Assembly: GCA_963811265.1 (NCBI GenBank)
Contig: CAWEQS010000018.1
Location: forward strand, 161,862-225,861
Direction of reading: 5' to 3'
Source of the DNA: JAOUJD01 sp963811265
GTDB lineage: Bacteria > Pseudomonadota > Gammaproteobacteria > Burkholderiales > Burkholderiaceae_F
Length of the DNA stretch: 64,000 bases
Below are positions 46,982 to 56,597 of the stretch, piece after piece. Numbering within the stretch: the first letter of the stretch is position 1; every line of letters begins with the position of its first letter. A program made the position numbers and the translations under genes. The notes beneath the pieces are model-generated. The model was not told the origin of the DNA. It was given only the letters and a program-made list of their open reading frames with translations, and did no database searches.

Positions 46982-47776
46982 ATGCATCCGATGCTCAACA
47001 CGGCCGTGAAGGCCGCGCGCAAGGCCGGTTCGATCATCAACCGGGCCAGTCTCGACGTCGACCTCGTGAAGGTGGCGAGCAAGGGCCGCAGCGACTTCGT
47101 CACCGAAGTCGACCGCGCGGCGGAGCAGGCGATCGTCGACATCCTGCTCAAGGCGTACCCCGACCACGCCATCCTCGCCGAGGAGTCCGGCGCGAGCGGC
47201 GATTCCGAGTACACGTGGATCATCGACCCGCTCGACGGCACGACCAACTTCATCCACGGCTTCCCGCAGTACGCCGTGTCGATCGCCCTGCGTCACCGCG
47301 AGCACGTCACGCAGGCCGTCGTGTTCGACCCGACACGCAACGAACTGTTCACCGCATCGCGCGGACGCGGCGCGTTCCTCAACGAACGCCGCATCCGCGT
47401 CTCGAAGCGCAGCAAGCTGTCGGAGTGCCTGATCGGCACCGGCTTTCCCTTCCGCAGCTTCGAGCACCTCGACGAGTACGTCCGCATGTTCCGCAGCGTG
47501 ACGGAGCACACCGCGGGCATCCGGAGACCGGGCGCGGCAGCCCTCGACCTCGCGTACGTGGCGGCGGGCCGACTGGACGGGTTCTGGGAAATCGGCCTGT
47601 CGCCGTGGGACATGGCCGCCGGCAGCCTGCTGATCCTGGAGGCGGGCGGCCTGGTGTCGGACTTCAAGGGCGAAGCGGCCTATCTCGATGAGGGCCGCAT
47701 CGTGTGCGGCGCGCCGAAGATCTTTCCGCAGTTGCTGAACCTCGTCGGCACCGTGCATCCCGCGCGCAGCACCTGA
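46982..47776 (+). CDS. suhB: Inositol-1-monophosphatase family protein SuhB
   Basis: The 264-aa protein has the family start MHPMLNTAVKAARKAGSIINRA. The metal and phosphate motifs are ILAEESGASG, WIIDPLDGTTNFIHGFPQYAVS and GLSPWDMAAGSLLILEAGG. SuhB hydrolyses inositol phosphates and in enterobacteria also joins the NusA-containing rRNA antitermination complex. The start is chosen by family N-terminus because there is no ribosome site. mutS follows after 22 bp. Confidence 0.95.
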   Translation: MHPMLNTAVKAARKAGSIINRASLDVDLVKVASKGRSDFVTEVDRAAEQAIVDILLKAYPDHAILAEESGASGDSEYTWIIDPLDGTTNFIHGFPQYAVSIALRHREHVTQAVVFDPTRNELFTASRGRGAFLNERRIRVSKRSKLSECLIGTGFPFRSFEHLDEYVRMFRSVTEHTAGIRRPGAAALDLAYVAAGRLDGFWEIGLSPWDMAAGSLLILEAGGLVSDFKGEAAYLDEGRIVCGAPKIFPQLLNLVGTVHPARST

Positions 47777-47798
47777 TCCGGTCGTTTTCCTCATCCGC

Positions 47799-50396
47799 GT
47801 GAACGCCCCCGAGTTCTCCGGCCACACGCCGATGATGCAGCAGTACCTGCGCATCAAGGCGCAGCACCCGCACATCCTGCTCTTCTACCGGATGGGCGAC
47901 TTCTACGAGCTGTTCTACGACGACGCCGAGCGCGCGGCGCGGCTCCTGAACATCACGCTCACCCAGCGCGGCGCCTCGGGCGGCGCGCCGGTGAAGATGG
48001 CGGGCGTGCCGGCCGTGTCGGTGGAGCAGTACCTCGCGAAGCTGGTCAAGCTCGGCGAGAGCGTCGCGATCTGCGAGCAGATCGGGGACCCGGCCACGAG
48101 CAAGGGACCGGTCGAGCGCAAGGTGGTGCGGGTCGTCACGCCCGGGACGCTGACGGACCCTGCCCTGCTGGACGCCAAGGCCGACGCGGTGCTCCTCGCG
48201 ATCGCGCCGCCCGCGCGGCGCAACGGCGAGTTCGGCCTCGCGTGGCTCGTCCTCTCGTCCGGGGCACTGCGCGCCACCAGCGCGCCCTTCGCCCAGCTCG
48301 GATCGGAGCTGGCCCGGCTCGTTCCCAGCGAGGTCCTGGTTCCCGAGAGCTGGCACGACGCGCTGCGAAGTTCCCTGCCGGCCAGCGGCTGCACGGTGCA
48401 GTCGCGCCCCGACTGGCACTTCGACGACGAGCGCGGAGCCCGGGCGCTGCAGGAACAGTTCGAGGTCGGAACGCTCGACGCATTCGGCGTGGCCGACGCG
48501 CCGCAGATCGTCGCTGCCTGCGCGGCGCTCCTCGAGTACGCGCGCGACACGCAGGGCGGAGCGCTGGCGCACGTGCGCGCGCTGCGGCGCGAGGAGATCT
48601 CCGATTACGTGATGCTCGACGCGGTCTCCAGGCGGAACCTGGAAATCACGGAGACGCTGCGCGGCGAGGACGGCGCGACGCTGTTCCGGCTGCTCGACCG
48701 CTGCGCCACGCCGATGGGCAGCCGGCGCCTGCGCCACTGGCTTCATCATCCGCTGCGCAGCCAGGCGCAAGCCGCGCGGCGCCACGGGGCGGTCGAAGCC
48801 TTGCTGGAGTCGACCGAACTGCGCCGGCAACTCGCCTTCGAGCTGAACGCTGTGCCCGACCTCGAGCGCATCGGCGGGCGCATCGCGCTCAACTCGGCGC
48901 GCCCGCGCGAGCTGGCCGCGCTGCGCGATGCGCTTCCGCACGCGCTCCGGGCCGCGCAGCTCGTCGATGGACTCGACGCGCCGCTGCTCGCCGAGTTGCG
49001 TGCCGACCTTGCGCTCGCGCCGGAGATGCACGCGCTGCTCGCGGCGGCGCTGATGACCGAGCCGGCGCACGCCGTGCGCGACGGCGACGTGATCGCGGCG
49101 GGCTTCGACCATGAGCTCGACGAGCTGCGTGCCCTGCGCGACAACACCGGCCAGTTCCTCGTCGACCTCGAAGCGCGCGAGCGGGCGCGGACGGGAATCG
49201 CGAACCTGCGTGTCGAGTACAACCGGGTGCACGGGTTCTTCATCGAAGTGACGCACGGGCAGGCGGCGAAGGTGCCCGACGACTACCGGCGGCGCCAGAC
49301 CCTGAAGAACGCCGAGCGCTACATCACGCCGGAGCTCAAGGCCTTCGAGGACAAGGCGCTATCGGCGCGCGAACGGGCGCTCGGGCGCGAGAAGGACCTG
49401 TACGACGGCCTGGTCGCCGATCTCGCTCCGCACGTCCCCGCCCTGCTGCGCGCCGCCTCGGCGCTCGCGTCGATCGACGCGCTGGCCGCGTTCGCGGCCC
49501 ACGCCGAACAGGCGCGCTGGACGCGGCCGCAGTTCGTCGAGGCGCCGCAGATCGAGGTCCGCGGTGCGCGGCACGCCGTGGTCGAACGGGAACTCGAGAC
49601 GTACGTGCCGAACGACTGCGTGCTGAAGGCGGGCCGGCGGCTGCTGGTGATCACCGGGCCGAACATGGGCGGCAAGTCGACCTACATGCGATCGATCGCC
49701 CTGATCGCCCTGCTCGCCTACGCTGGCAGCTACGTGCCGGCGACCGCGGCGCGCCTCGGCCCGGTCGACCGGATCCTCACCCGCATCGGCGCCGCCGACG
49801 ACCTCGCGCGCGGCCGCTCGACGTTCATGGTCGAGATGACCGAGGCGGCCGCGATCCTCCACGCCGCCACCGAGCAGAGCCTGGTGCTGATGGACGAGAT
49901 CGGCCGCGGCACGTCGACGTTCGACGGCATGGCGCTCGCCGCCGCCATCGCGCGCGAACTGGTCGAGAAGAACCGCAGCCTGACGCTGTTCGCCACGCAC
50001 TACTTCGAGCTCACGCAACTTGCCGAGCAGCATCCCGACGTCGCCAACGTGCACGTCGCGGCCGCCGAGTCCGGCGGCAAGGTCGTGTTCCTGCACGAAG
50101 TGCGCGACGGCCCGGCGAACCAGAGCTACGGACTCGCGGTCGCGCAGCTTGCCGGCGTGTCGCCCGCTGTGATCCGCCGCGCGCGCTCGCTGCTGACGCA
50201 ACTCGAGGAGCGCGCGCTGGGCACGCGTCCGCAGCTCGATCTGTTCGTCGCGACGCCCGAAACGCCGGCGCCGACCGTGTCGCCGGAAGATCCGCTGCGG
50301 AACCGCCTGCTCGCGATCGACCTCGACGGCATCTCGCCGCGCGAGGCGCACCTGCTGCTCGACGAGCTGCAGCGGCTGGCGCGGCCCGAGACCTAA
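47799..50396 (+). CDS. mutS: DNA mismatch repair protein MutS
   Basis: MutS recognises mismatches and starts repair with MutL. The 865-aa protein has the mismatch-binding motif LLFYRMGDFYELFYDDA near residue 30, connector and lever domains, and VEYNRVHGFFIEVTHGQA. The ATPase follows: ITGPNMGGKSTYMRSIALIAL (Walker A at about 620), LMDEIGRGTSTFDGMALAAA and FATHYFELT. The start is a GTG at 47799. The last four bases overlap the end of the convergent FKBP gene. Confidence 0.97.
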   Translation: MNAPEFSGHTPMMQQYLRIKAQHPHILLFYRMGDFYELFYDDAERAARLLNITLTQRGASGGAPVKMAGVPAVSVEQYLAKLVKLGESVAICEQIGDPATSKGPVERKVVRVVTPGTLTDPALLDAKADAVLLAIAPPARRNGEFGLAWLVLSSGALRATSAPFAQLGSELARLVPSEVLVPESWHDALRSSLPASGCTVQSRPDWHFDDERGARALQEQFEVGTLDAFGVADAPQIVAACAALLEYARDTQGGALAHVRALRREEISDYVMLDAVSRRNLEITETLRGEDGATLFRLLDRCATPMGSRRLRHWLHHPLRSQAQAARRHGAVEALLESTELRRQLAFELNAVPDLERIGGRIALNSARPRELAALRDALPHALRAAQLVDGLDAPLLAELRADLALAPEMHALLAAALMTEPAHAVRDGDVIAAGFDHELDELRALRDNTGQFLVDLEARERARTGIANLRVEYNRVHGFFIEVTHGQAAKVPDDYRRRQTLKNAERYITPELKAFEDKALSARERALGREKDLYDGLVADLAPHVPALLRAASALASIDALAAFAAHAEQARWTRPQFVEAPQIEVRGARHAVVERELETYVPNDCVLKAGRRLLVITGPNMGGKSTYMRSIALIALLAYAGSYVPATAARLGPVDRILTRIGAADDLARGRSTFMVEMTEAAAILHAATEQSLVLMDEIGRGTSTFDGMALAAAIARELVEKNRSLTLFATHYFELTQLAEQHPDVANVHVAAAESGGKVVFLHEVRDGPANQSYGLAVAQLAGVSPAVIRRARSLLTQLEERALGTRPQLDLFVATPETPAPTVSPEDPLRNRLLAIDLDGISPREAHLLLDELQRLARPET

Positions 50397-50899
50397 TGCA
50401 GCGTCGTCGGCCGGGGTTCGGCGAGGCGCAGGAACTCCGGTAGTCCGGGAGAGTCCGCGTCCGCCAGTTCCTCGGGGCTCGCGGCGCGCACGTCGAGCAC
50501 GGTGATGTCGAAGCGCAGCGCGAAGCCCGCGAGCGGATGGTTGCCGTCGAGCACCGCCATGCCTTCGGCGATGTCGGTGATCGTGAAGATGCGGCCCGAG
50601 GCGACGTCGCCGTCGTCCCCCTCGACGCGCATGCCCACCTCCACGCCCTGCCCGAGGTCTTCGAGCGGCATCAGCAGCACCAGTTCGGGGTCGTAGTCGC
50701 CGAACGCCTCCTCCGGCTCGAGCTGGAGCGCGACGCGCGCGCCGGCTTCCTTCCCCGCCAGCGCTTCTTCGACCAACGGGAACACGTCGTCGTGTCCGTG
50801 CAGGTAGACGAGCGGTTCCTCGGAGTGTTCCAGCCGGTTCCCTTGCGCGTCGTACATCGTGACGTCGAGGCTGACGAGCGCGCCGTGATCGATCTTCAT
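50393..50899 (-). CDS. FKBP-type peptidyl-prolyl isomerase, SlpA/SlyD-like
   Basis: The 168-aa protein has an FKBP core split by an insert-in-flap domain: VSLDVTMYDAQGNRLEHS, VYLHGHDDVFPLVEEALAGK, ALQLEPEEAFGDYDPELV and DGNHPLAGFALRFDITVLDV. It is a cytosolic chaperone-isomerase. It lacks the His-rich tail of SlyD, so it is closer to SlpA. GGGAGA precedes the ATG at 50899, and CATAAT (minus strand, 50917-50922) could be its -10 element. It is convergent with mutS. Confidence 0.92.
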   Translation of the reverse strand: MKIDHGALVSLDVTMYDAQGNRLEHSEEPLVYLHGHDDVFPLVEEALAGKEAGARVALQLEPEEAFGDYDPELVLLMPLEDLGQGVEVGMRVEGDDGDVASGRIFTITDIAEGMAVLDGNHPLAGFALRFDITVLDVRAASPEELADADSPGLPEFLRLAEPRPTTLH

Positions 50900-50938
50900 C
50901 GCATCTCCCTGCGTGAATTATGCCCCGGGGCCAGTTCC

Positions 50939-50944
50939 TATAAT
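50939..50944 (+). promoter_or_regulatory. -10 element that may give a leaderless mRNA
   Basis: TATAAT ends six bases before the GTG at 50951, so transcription would start at or next to the start codon. No ribosome site is visible. A -35 match is poor. Confidence 0.4.
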
Positions 50945-50950
50945 CACCGT

Positions 50951-52096
50951 GTGCTCACGTCCCCTGTCCTGCAACGGCTCGGCTCGATGCCGGTCGCGCG
51001 CTTCATGCGCGACGCCTGGCAACGCCGGCCGCTGCTGATCCGCAACGCGTTTCCCGGGTTCGTGCCGCCGGTGTCGCGCGACGCGCTGTTCGAGCTTGCG
51101 CGGCGCGACGACGTCGAGTCGCGGCTCATCGCCCGCATCGGTGGACGGTGGTCGATGAGGCACGGCCCGGTCCATCGGCTTCCGTCGACCCGTCGTCCCG
51201 ACTGGACGCTGCTGGTGCAAGGTGTCGACCTGCTGGACGCAGGCGCGCACGCGCTGCTCCGCCGGTTCCGCTTCGTGCCCGATGCCCGGCTCGACGACCT
51301 GATGGTGAGCTACGCCACCGACGGCGGCGGCGTGGGTCCGCATGTCGACTCGTACGACGTGTTCCTGCTGCAGGCCTGGGGGCGCCGTCGCTGGCGCATC
51401 AGCCGCCAGCGCGATCTCGCCCTCGTTCCGGACGCCCCGCTGAAGCTCCTCGCGGGCTTCCGCGCCGAGGAGGAGTGGGTCCTCGAACCCGGCGACATGC
51501 TGTACCTGCCGCCCGGCGTCGCGCACGACGGCACGGCGGTGGGAGAGTGCCTCACCTACTCCATCGGCTTCCGCGCGCCGACCTACCAGGAACTGCTCGA
51601 ACCCTGGCTGACCGACTTCGCGGATCACGCCGCTGTCTCCGGTCGATATTCCGATCCGGGGCTGGGGCCGGCCCGACGGCCAGCGGCGCTGCCCGCCGCC
51701 ATGGTCGGGCGGATCCACGATTCGCTGCGCAAGACTCGCCCGACGCAACGAGACACGCAGCGGTTCCTGCTCCGCTACCTGACGGAGCCGAAGGCACAGG
51801 TCGTCTTCGAGCGACCCGCCCGGCCCGCTCGCCCACGGCGCTTTGCGGAGATTGCCGCCCGACGCGGACTCGAGCTCGCGCGTTCGACACGGATGATGTA
51901 CGCGGGCGGCGAGATCGGGATCAACGGCGAGTGCGTCGGCATGCCCGTGGGGAGCAGCGAGGCGCTGCGTGCCCTGGCGGACCGGCGCGCCTTGCCATCG
52001 CCTGCGGTGGCGCAGCTCCCGCTCCCGGCGCAGGCGCTGCTGCATGCCTGGTACGCGGCCGGCTGGCTGCAGTTCGGAGGAGGCGAGTTCCAATGA
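50951..52096 (+). CDS. JmjC/cupin 2-oxoglutarate oxygenase, RoxA (YcfD)-like ribosomal protein hydroxylase
   Basis: RoxA enzymes hydroxylate an arginine of ribosomal protein uL16. The 381-aa protein has the JmjC fold with the iron ligands VGPHVDSYDVFLLQAWG (HxD) and LPPGVAHDGTAVGECLTYSIGF (distal His), preceded by QRRPLLIRNAFPGF. A winged-helix-like C-terminus follows. The length fits YcfD. The GTG at 50951 sits immediately after a TATAAT, suggesting leaderless translation; an ATG 11 codons later is the alternative. The next gene overlaps its stop as ATGA. Confidence 0.9.
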   Translation: MLTSPVLQRLGSMPVARFMRDAWQRRPLLIRNAFPGFVPPVSRDALFELARRDDVESRLIARIGGRWSMRHGPVHRLPSTRRPDWTLLVQGVDLLDAGAHALLRRFRFVPDARLDDLMVSYATDGGGVGPHVDSYDVFLLQAWGRRRWRISRQRDLALVPDAPLKLLAGFRAEEEWVLEPGDMLYLPPGVAHDGTAVGECLTYSIGFRAPTYQELLEPWLTDFADHAAVSGRYSDPGLGPARRPAALPAAMVGRIHDSLRKTRPTQRDTQRFLLRYLTEPKAQVVFERPARPARPRRFAEIAARRGLELARSTRMMYAGGEIGINGECVGMPVGSSEALRALADRRALPSPAVAQLPLPAQALLHAWYAAGWLQFGGGEFQ

Positions 52097-52608
52097 GGCC
52101 ATCGGAAGTCGTGATCGGCGACCCGGCGCCGCAGCGCGTCCTCATCGACTCGCGCGAAGAGCTTCACGAAGCGTTGCGCATCGCCCTGCGCTCGGGTCAC
52201 CGCACGGTGCGGGCGCTGCACCGCGACCTGTCGGCGTTCGACCTGTCGTCGATCGATTCGACGGAATCACTGAGGCAGCTGCTGCTCGGTGATCGAAGCG
52301 CGCGCATCCGGCTGCTGGTGGACGACGCCGCCTGGCTGGAAACCCGGGCGGCCCGCCTGCGCCTGTTGCAGCGGCGTTTCCCGCACGCGCTCGAACTGCG
52401 CGTGGCTTCCGACGAGGACCGGGTGGGCGATGACGCCTGCGTGCTCGTGGACGATCACATCACCCTCGAGCTGCGGGCCACGCGGGCCACGAGCGGCGCC
52501 CTCTGGCTGCATCACAAGCCGTACGCGCAGCCGCTGATCGCCGCCTTCGACCGCCGCTGGAACGCCGCGGGACACAATCTCCCGGCCTCGCCGCTGGGGC
52601 TCGCGTAG
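52093..52608 (+). CDS. Uncharacterised protein coupled to the RoxA-like gene
   Basis: The 171-aa protein is soluble and shows no signal. Notable blocks are VLIDSREELHEALRIALRSGHRTVRALHRDLSAFDLSSID, LVDDAAWLETRAARLRLLQRRFPHALELR and WLHHKPYAQPLIAAFDRRW. The middle resembles a PLD-like 'fixed-distance' fold in layout only, without a catalytic HKD. The ATGA overlap with the RoxA-like gene implies coupled synthesis. I do not assign a function. Confidence 0.75.
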   Translation: MRPSEVVIGDPAPQRVLIDSREELHEALRIALRSGHRTVRALHRDLSAFDLSSIDSTESLRQLLLGDRSARIRLLVDDAAWLETRAARLRLLQRRFPHALELRVASDEDRVGDDACVLVDDHITLELRATRATSGALWLHHKPYAQPLIAAFDRRWNAAGHNLPASPLGLA

Positions 52609-52633
52609 CAGCGCGAGGGCGGCTTCCAAACGC

Positions 52634-52639
52634 TATAAT
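52634..52639 (+). promoter_or_regulatory. -10 element for the Ala/Pro-rich lipoprotein gene
   Basis: TATAAT lies 95 bases before the ATG at 52735, giving a leader of about 90 bases. No convincing -35 hexamer is seen. Confidence 0.4.
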
Positions 52640-52734
52640 TGCCGGCTGGGAAGAGTGGGAAACATCCATTGCGTCCCGCGACCCGCGGGGTCGAACAAAA
52701 CATATCGAGTCACTCAGGAAGGGTGTTTACGCAA

Positions 52735-53013
52735 ATGAAAAAGTCACTATTGATCGCCTCCATGATGGTCGTGGCGCTCGCCGCCTGCGGTAAGAAAGAA
52801 GCTCCGGCGCCGGCTCCGGCCCCTGCGCCTGCTGCTGCTCCGGCCCCGGCGCCCGCCCCGGCTCCGGCCCCCGCGCCCGCCGCCGATGCCGCCAAGCCGG
52901 CTGACGCTGCTGCTCCGGCGGCTGCCGCTGGCGAGGCCGCCAAGGCCGCTGGCGAAGCCGCCAAGGCTGCTGGCGAGGCTGCCAAGGCCGCTGGCGAAGC
53001 CGCCAAGAAGTAA
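52735..53013 (+). CDS. Small Ala/Pro/Lys-rich lipoprotein
   Basis: The 92-aa protein has a classic lipoprotein signal, MKKSLLIASMMVVALAAC. KKEAPAPAP and a Pro-Ala-rich linker (to about residue 50) follow, then AADAAKPADAAAPAAAAGE and four tandem GEAAKAA heptads ending in KK. The PA linker probably spans periplasm or peptidoglycan, and the heptads should form an amphipathic helix. It stands alone with its own promoter and a strong terminator, suggesting high expression. Function unknown; low-complexity sequence makes homology searches unreliable. Confidence 0.8.
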   Translation: MKKSLLIASMMVVALAACGKKEAPAPAPAPAPAAAPAPAPAPAPAPAPAADAAKPADAAAPAAAAGEAAKAAGEAAKAAGEAAKAAGEAAKK

Positions 53014-53028
53014 TCCGGCAACGGAAGA

Positions 53029-53058
53029 AAAAGGGCCGGCAATGCCGGCCCTTTTTTT
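53029..53058. terminator. Bidirectional intrinsic terminator
   Basis: AAAGGGCCGGC-AAT-GCCGGCCCTTT forms an 11-pair stem with an A-run before and a T-run after. It lies between the convergent lipoprotein and MBL-hydrolase genes and can stop both. Confidence 0.85.
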
Positions 53059-53074
53059 CGCCCGTTCGAATCGG

Positions 53075-53851
53075 CTACACGGCCCGCCAGTCGAGCCCTT
53101 CCTCCTGGTCGGCGACAGCCACGTCGCCAGGACCGCACCCGAGCACGGCAGCGATCGCCTCGCTCGCAAGCTCCTTCGTGTTGTTCTGCGCCGACAAGTG
53201 CGCGGCCGCCACCCATTGAAGCCGGGCGCAGTCCATCTGTCGCAGCAGCGTTGCCGCCTGGGCGTTGGACAGGTGACCGCGCGCCCCGCCGATGCGCATC
53301 TTCAGGAACGCCGCGTAGGGGCCCGAGCGCAGCATCGCCTCGTCGTGGTTGCACTCCAGCACCAGCGCGTCGACGCGGCGGAGCGCCGCGACTATTCGCG
53401 CCGTCGGCTCGCCCGCGTCGGTGAGCAGCCCGAGCCAGCGCTGGCCGTCGCCGAACACGAACTGGAGCGGCTCGGCCGCGTCGTGCGGCACCTCGTACGG
53501 ATCGACCACGAGGGCACCGATGTCCTGCCGCACTCCGGATACCAGTTCCCGCCAATGCACGCCGCGATCCATCAGGCTGGCGGCGCGGGCCGTGCCCTCG
53601 GAGCAATAGACGGGAATGCCGGCCTTGCAGGCATACCGCGCGACGCCGCCGACATGATCGCTGTGCTCGTGCGTGACGAGCACAGCATCGATGTCATGCA
53701 TCGAGAGCCCGGCACGCTCGAGGCGACGAGCCAGCTGCTTCAGGTTGAAGCCGTTGTCGACCAGGACGCGCGTGACGGTCGAACCGTCGCGCGCTTCCAC
53801 CACCAGCGCATTGCCGCTGCTGCCGGAGCCGAGGCTGCAGGCGCGCAGCAC
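53075..53851 (-). CDS. MBL-fold metallo-hydrolase (YycJ/WalJ-like)
   Basis: The 258-aa protein has the metallo-beta-lactamase motif VTHEHSDHVGG near residues 59-69, an N-terminal CSLGSGSSGNALVVEA, LECNHDEAMLRSG and a C-terminal AAHLSAQNN metal ligand region. This set is typical of YycJ-type cytosolic phosphodiesterases/nucleases, found beside bamC and dapA in betaproteobacteria. The start is a GTG at 53851, 13 bases after bamC. Confidence 0.88.
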   Translation of the reverse strand: MLRACSLGSGSSGNALVVEARDGSTVTRVLVDNGFNLKQLARRLERAGLSMHDIDAVLVTHEHSDHVGGVARYACKAGIPVYCSEGTARAASLMDRGVHWRELVSGVRQDIGALVVDPYEVPHDAAEPLQFVFGDGQRWLGLLTDAGEPTARIVAALRRVDALVLECNHDEAMLRSGPYAAFLKMRIGGARGHLSNAQAATLLRQMDCARLQWVAAAHLSAQNNTKELASEAIAAVLGCGPGDVAVADQEEGLDWRAV

Positions 53852-53864
53852 GCCGCGACCCGCG

Positions 53865-55067
53865 CTACCGCAGCTGGTCGCTCAGCAGCGACAGGATCCG
53901 GTCGCCGGCCGTCGAACGCTCCGGTGCGCCGTTGGCGCCGAGCACCGTCACGACGGTCCTGTTCGTGCTTTCGCCCGACACGACGACGCGGTACTGCAGC
54001 GCCGGAACCGGCTTGTCGCTGGTAAACATCTTGGAGAAGAAGCCCTGCTCCTCCTTCTTCTTCGCCTCGTAATCCGGGTCGAGGTAGCGGACGAAGTAGA
54101 TGCCCTTGGCGCGATCGCGGTCCTCGACCGTGAAGGAGCCGCGGTCGAGCGCAAGGCCGACCCGGCGCCACGCGCGCTCGAAGCCGTCGTCGATCTCGAG
54201 CCGTTCGCTCCGTCCGTCCGGCGCCTTGACGACGCGGGCGGCCTGGGGCGCCGGCGCTGCGGTCGCGGACGCTCCCGCAGGCGGCCTGGGCGCGCCCGTC
54301 GCGCCTGCCGGCGCCGCCGCGGTCGCGGCGGCCTGCTGCGCTGCCGACGCGTCGAACTTCACGAGCAGGCGCTGCAGGATTTCGGCCTCGAGTTCCGGAT
54401 CCGACGGCCGCGGCTGCCACTTGGTCTGGTCCTGGGCGGACGTCGTGTACACCTCGATCATGCCGCGGTGGCTGACGAAGATCTCGGACGTGTTCTGCGG
54501 CGTGCGTTCGACGCGCGCGCGGTACTTGTCCATCTCGCCGGTCGAGTACACGGAGTCGAAGACGCGCCCCAGCGTGCGACGAATGACGTCCTGGGGCAGC
54601 TTCGCCCGGTTCTCTGCCCACGCGGTTTCGAGGATGCCGGTGGCGGCATCGGACTTCTCGACCTGCAGGCCGACCGTCGGCCAGAAGTCGACCAGCACCG
54701 GCCACACGCGCTCGGGCGGAAGGTTCACCGCGAGCCAGCGCTGGCTGCCCTGGCGCTCGATCTTCGCCACGACGCCGCCGGGAACCACGGCGGAGGTGGC
54801 TGCGGTCGGCACGGCGCCGGCAGCTGGGCGTCCCGCCTGCTGCTGGCCCGATGCCGTGATCGTCTGCGGCCGTTCGGGAACCACGAAGCGGTCGTCGCGC
54901 GGCAGCTGCGACAGGTCAGGCGGCACCTCCAGCGGCGTCCGCGACTGCTGGGCGGTCTCGTACGCGACCTTGTCGGTCTGGAAGAAGCTGCCGGTCCAGG
55001 AGCAGCCGGACAGCAACACGGCACCGGCAGCAGCCAGCCAGCGCAAACGGGTGAAGCGATCGATCAT
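53865..55067 (-). CDS. bamC: Outer-membrane protein assembly factor BamC
   Basis: BamC is a lipoprotein of the BAM complex that folds outer-membrane proteins. The 400-aa protein has a lipobox (AVLLSGC, Cys about 22) and the unstructured BamD-binding segment (VAYETAQQSRTPLEVPPDLSQLP). Two helix-grip domains follow (LPPERVWPVLVDFWPTVGLQ and LEIDDGFERAWRRVGLALDRG), joined by an Ala/Pro linker. AGGAGT precedes the ATG at 55067. It lies 17 bases after dapA, the usual order. Confidence 0.93.
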   Translation of the reverse strand: MIDRFTRLRWLAAAGAVLLSGCSWTGSFFQTDKVAYETAQQSRTPLEVPPDLSQLPRDDRFVVPERPQTITASGQQQAGRPAAGAVPTAATSAVVPGGVVAKIERQGSQRWLAVNLPPERVWPVLVDFWPTVGLQVEKSDAATGILETAWAENRAKLPQDVIRRTLGRVFDSVYSTGEMDKYRARVERTPQNTSEIFVSHRGMIEVYTTSAQDQTKWQPRPSDPELEAEILQRLLVKFDASAAQQAAATAAAPAGATGAPRPPAGASATAAPAPQAARVVKAPDGRSERLEIDDGFERAWRRVGLALDRGSFTVEDRDRAKGIYFVRYLDPDYEAKKKEEQGFFSKMFTSDKPVPALQYRVVVSGESTNRTVVTVLGANGAPERSTAGDRILSLLSDQLR

Positions 55068-55084
55068 CGAGACTCCTGCCCGGG

Positions 55085-55961
<877 letters not shown>

Positions 55962-56012
55962 GATGGTGTTCGTCTCCCCAGCGAAGCCGGGGATTCTACA
56001 GCCGCGGTGGGT

Positions 56013-56579
56013 CTAGGCCGGGCGAAGCGCGACGCTGTCCGGTCGGTCGGCGCTCCCGGCCGCCGGCCGCGTCGCGGCGATCCGCTGAACCATCGCCGGC
56101 CGCGGGCTTTCCTCGAATCCGTCCTCGAACGCGATCACGCGCAGCGTTGCGAACGCTTCGAGCAACTCGCGCGGCGCGAGCAGGAATGCCGGGTTGCCCG
56201 GCTTGCCGAAGGCCGCGTTGCCGACGGCGAAGGTCTCGTACAGCAGCACGCCCCCCGGAGCAAGGGCGGCAAGCAGATGAGGAAACAGCGGGCGATGGAG
56301 ATAGTTCGTGACGACGACCGCATCGAAGCGCTCGCCTGCCAGCGGCCAGGGACCCTGCTCGAGGTCAGCCACACGAAGGTCGACGCGCGCATGCCCCTGC
56401 AGGTCCGGATCGAGGCGGGGCTCGCGGTCGACGGCGACCACCGCGCATCCGCGCTCCGCGAACAGGCGCGTGTGGCGCCCGGCACCGCACGCGACGTCGA
56501 GCACGCGGCCGCCCGGGGCCACCAGGGGCGCGAACCGCCGGATCCAGTCCGACGGGCGCTGCTCGGCGTGCAACGGCAT
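56013..56579 (-). CDS. Class I SAM-dependent methyltransferase (TehB-like)
   Basis: The 188-aa protein has the SAM-binding motif GGRVLDVACGAGRHTRLFAE (about residues 23-42), the acidic VVAVDRE and the motif IV region FDAVVVTNYLHRPLF. It resembles TehB/UbiE-type small-molecule methyltransferases. The substrate is not evident. It lies 18 bases downstream of trpS and is followed by dapA, an order repeated in related genomes, so it may be in their operon. Confidence 0.87.
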   Translation of the reverse strand: MPLHAEQRPSDWIRRFAPLVAPGGRVLDVACGAGRHTRLFAERGCAVVAVDREPRLDPDLQGHARVDLRVADLEQGPWPLAGERFDAVVVTNYLHRPLFPHLLAALAPGGVLLYETFAVGNAAFGKPGNPAFLLAPRELLEAFATLRVIAFEDGFEESPRPAMVQRIAATRPAAGSADRPDSVALRPA

Positions 56580-56597
56580 CGTCCTGTCGACGCCGGG

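Noticed and set aside
52796..53010. Repetitive DNA in the Ala/Pro-rich lipoprotein gene as a CRISPR or satellite array
   Set aside because: The repeats are in frame and encode Pro-Ala and GEAAKAA units; there are no spacers.
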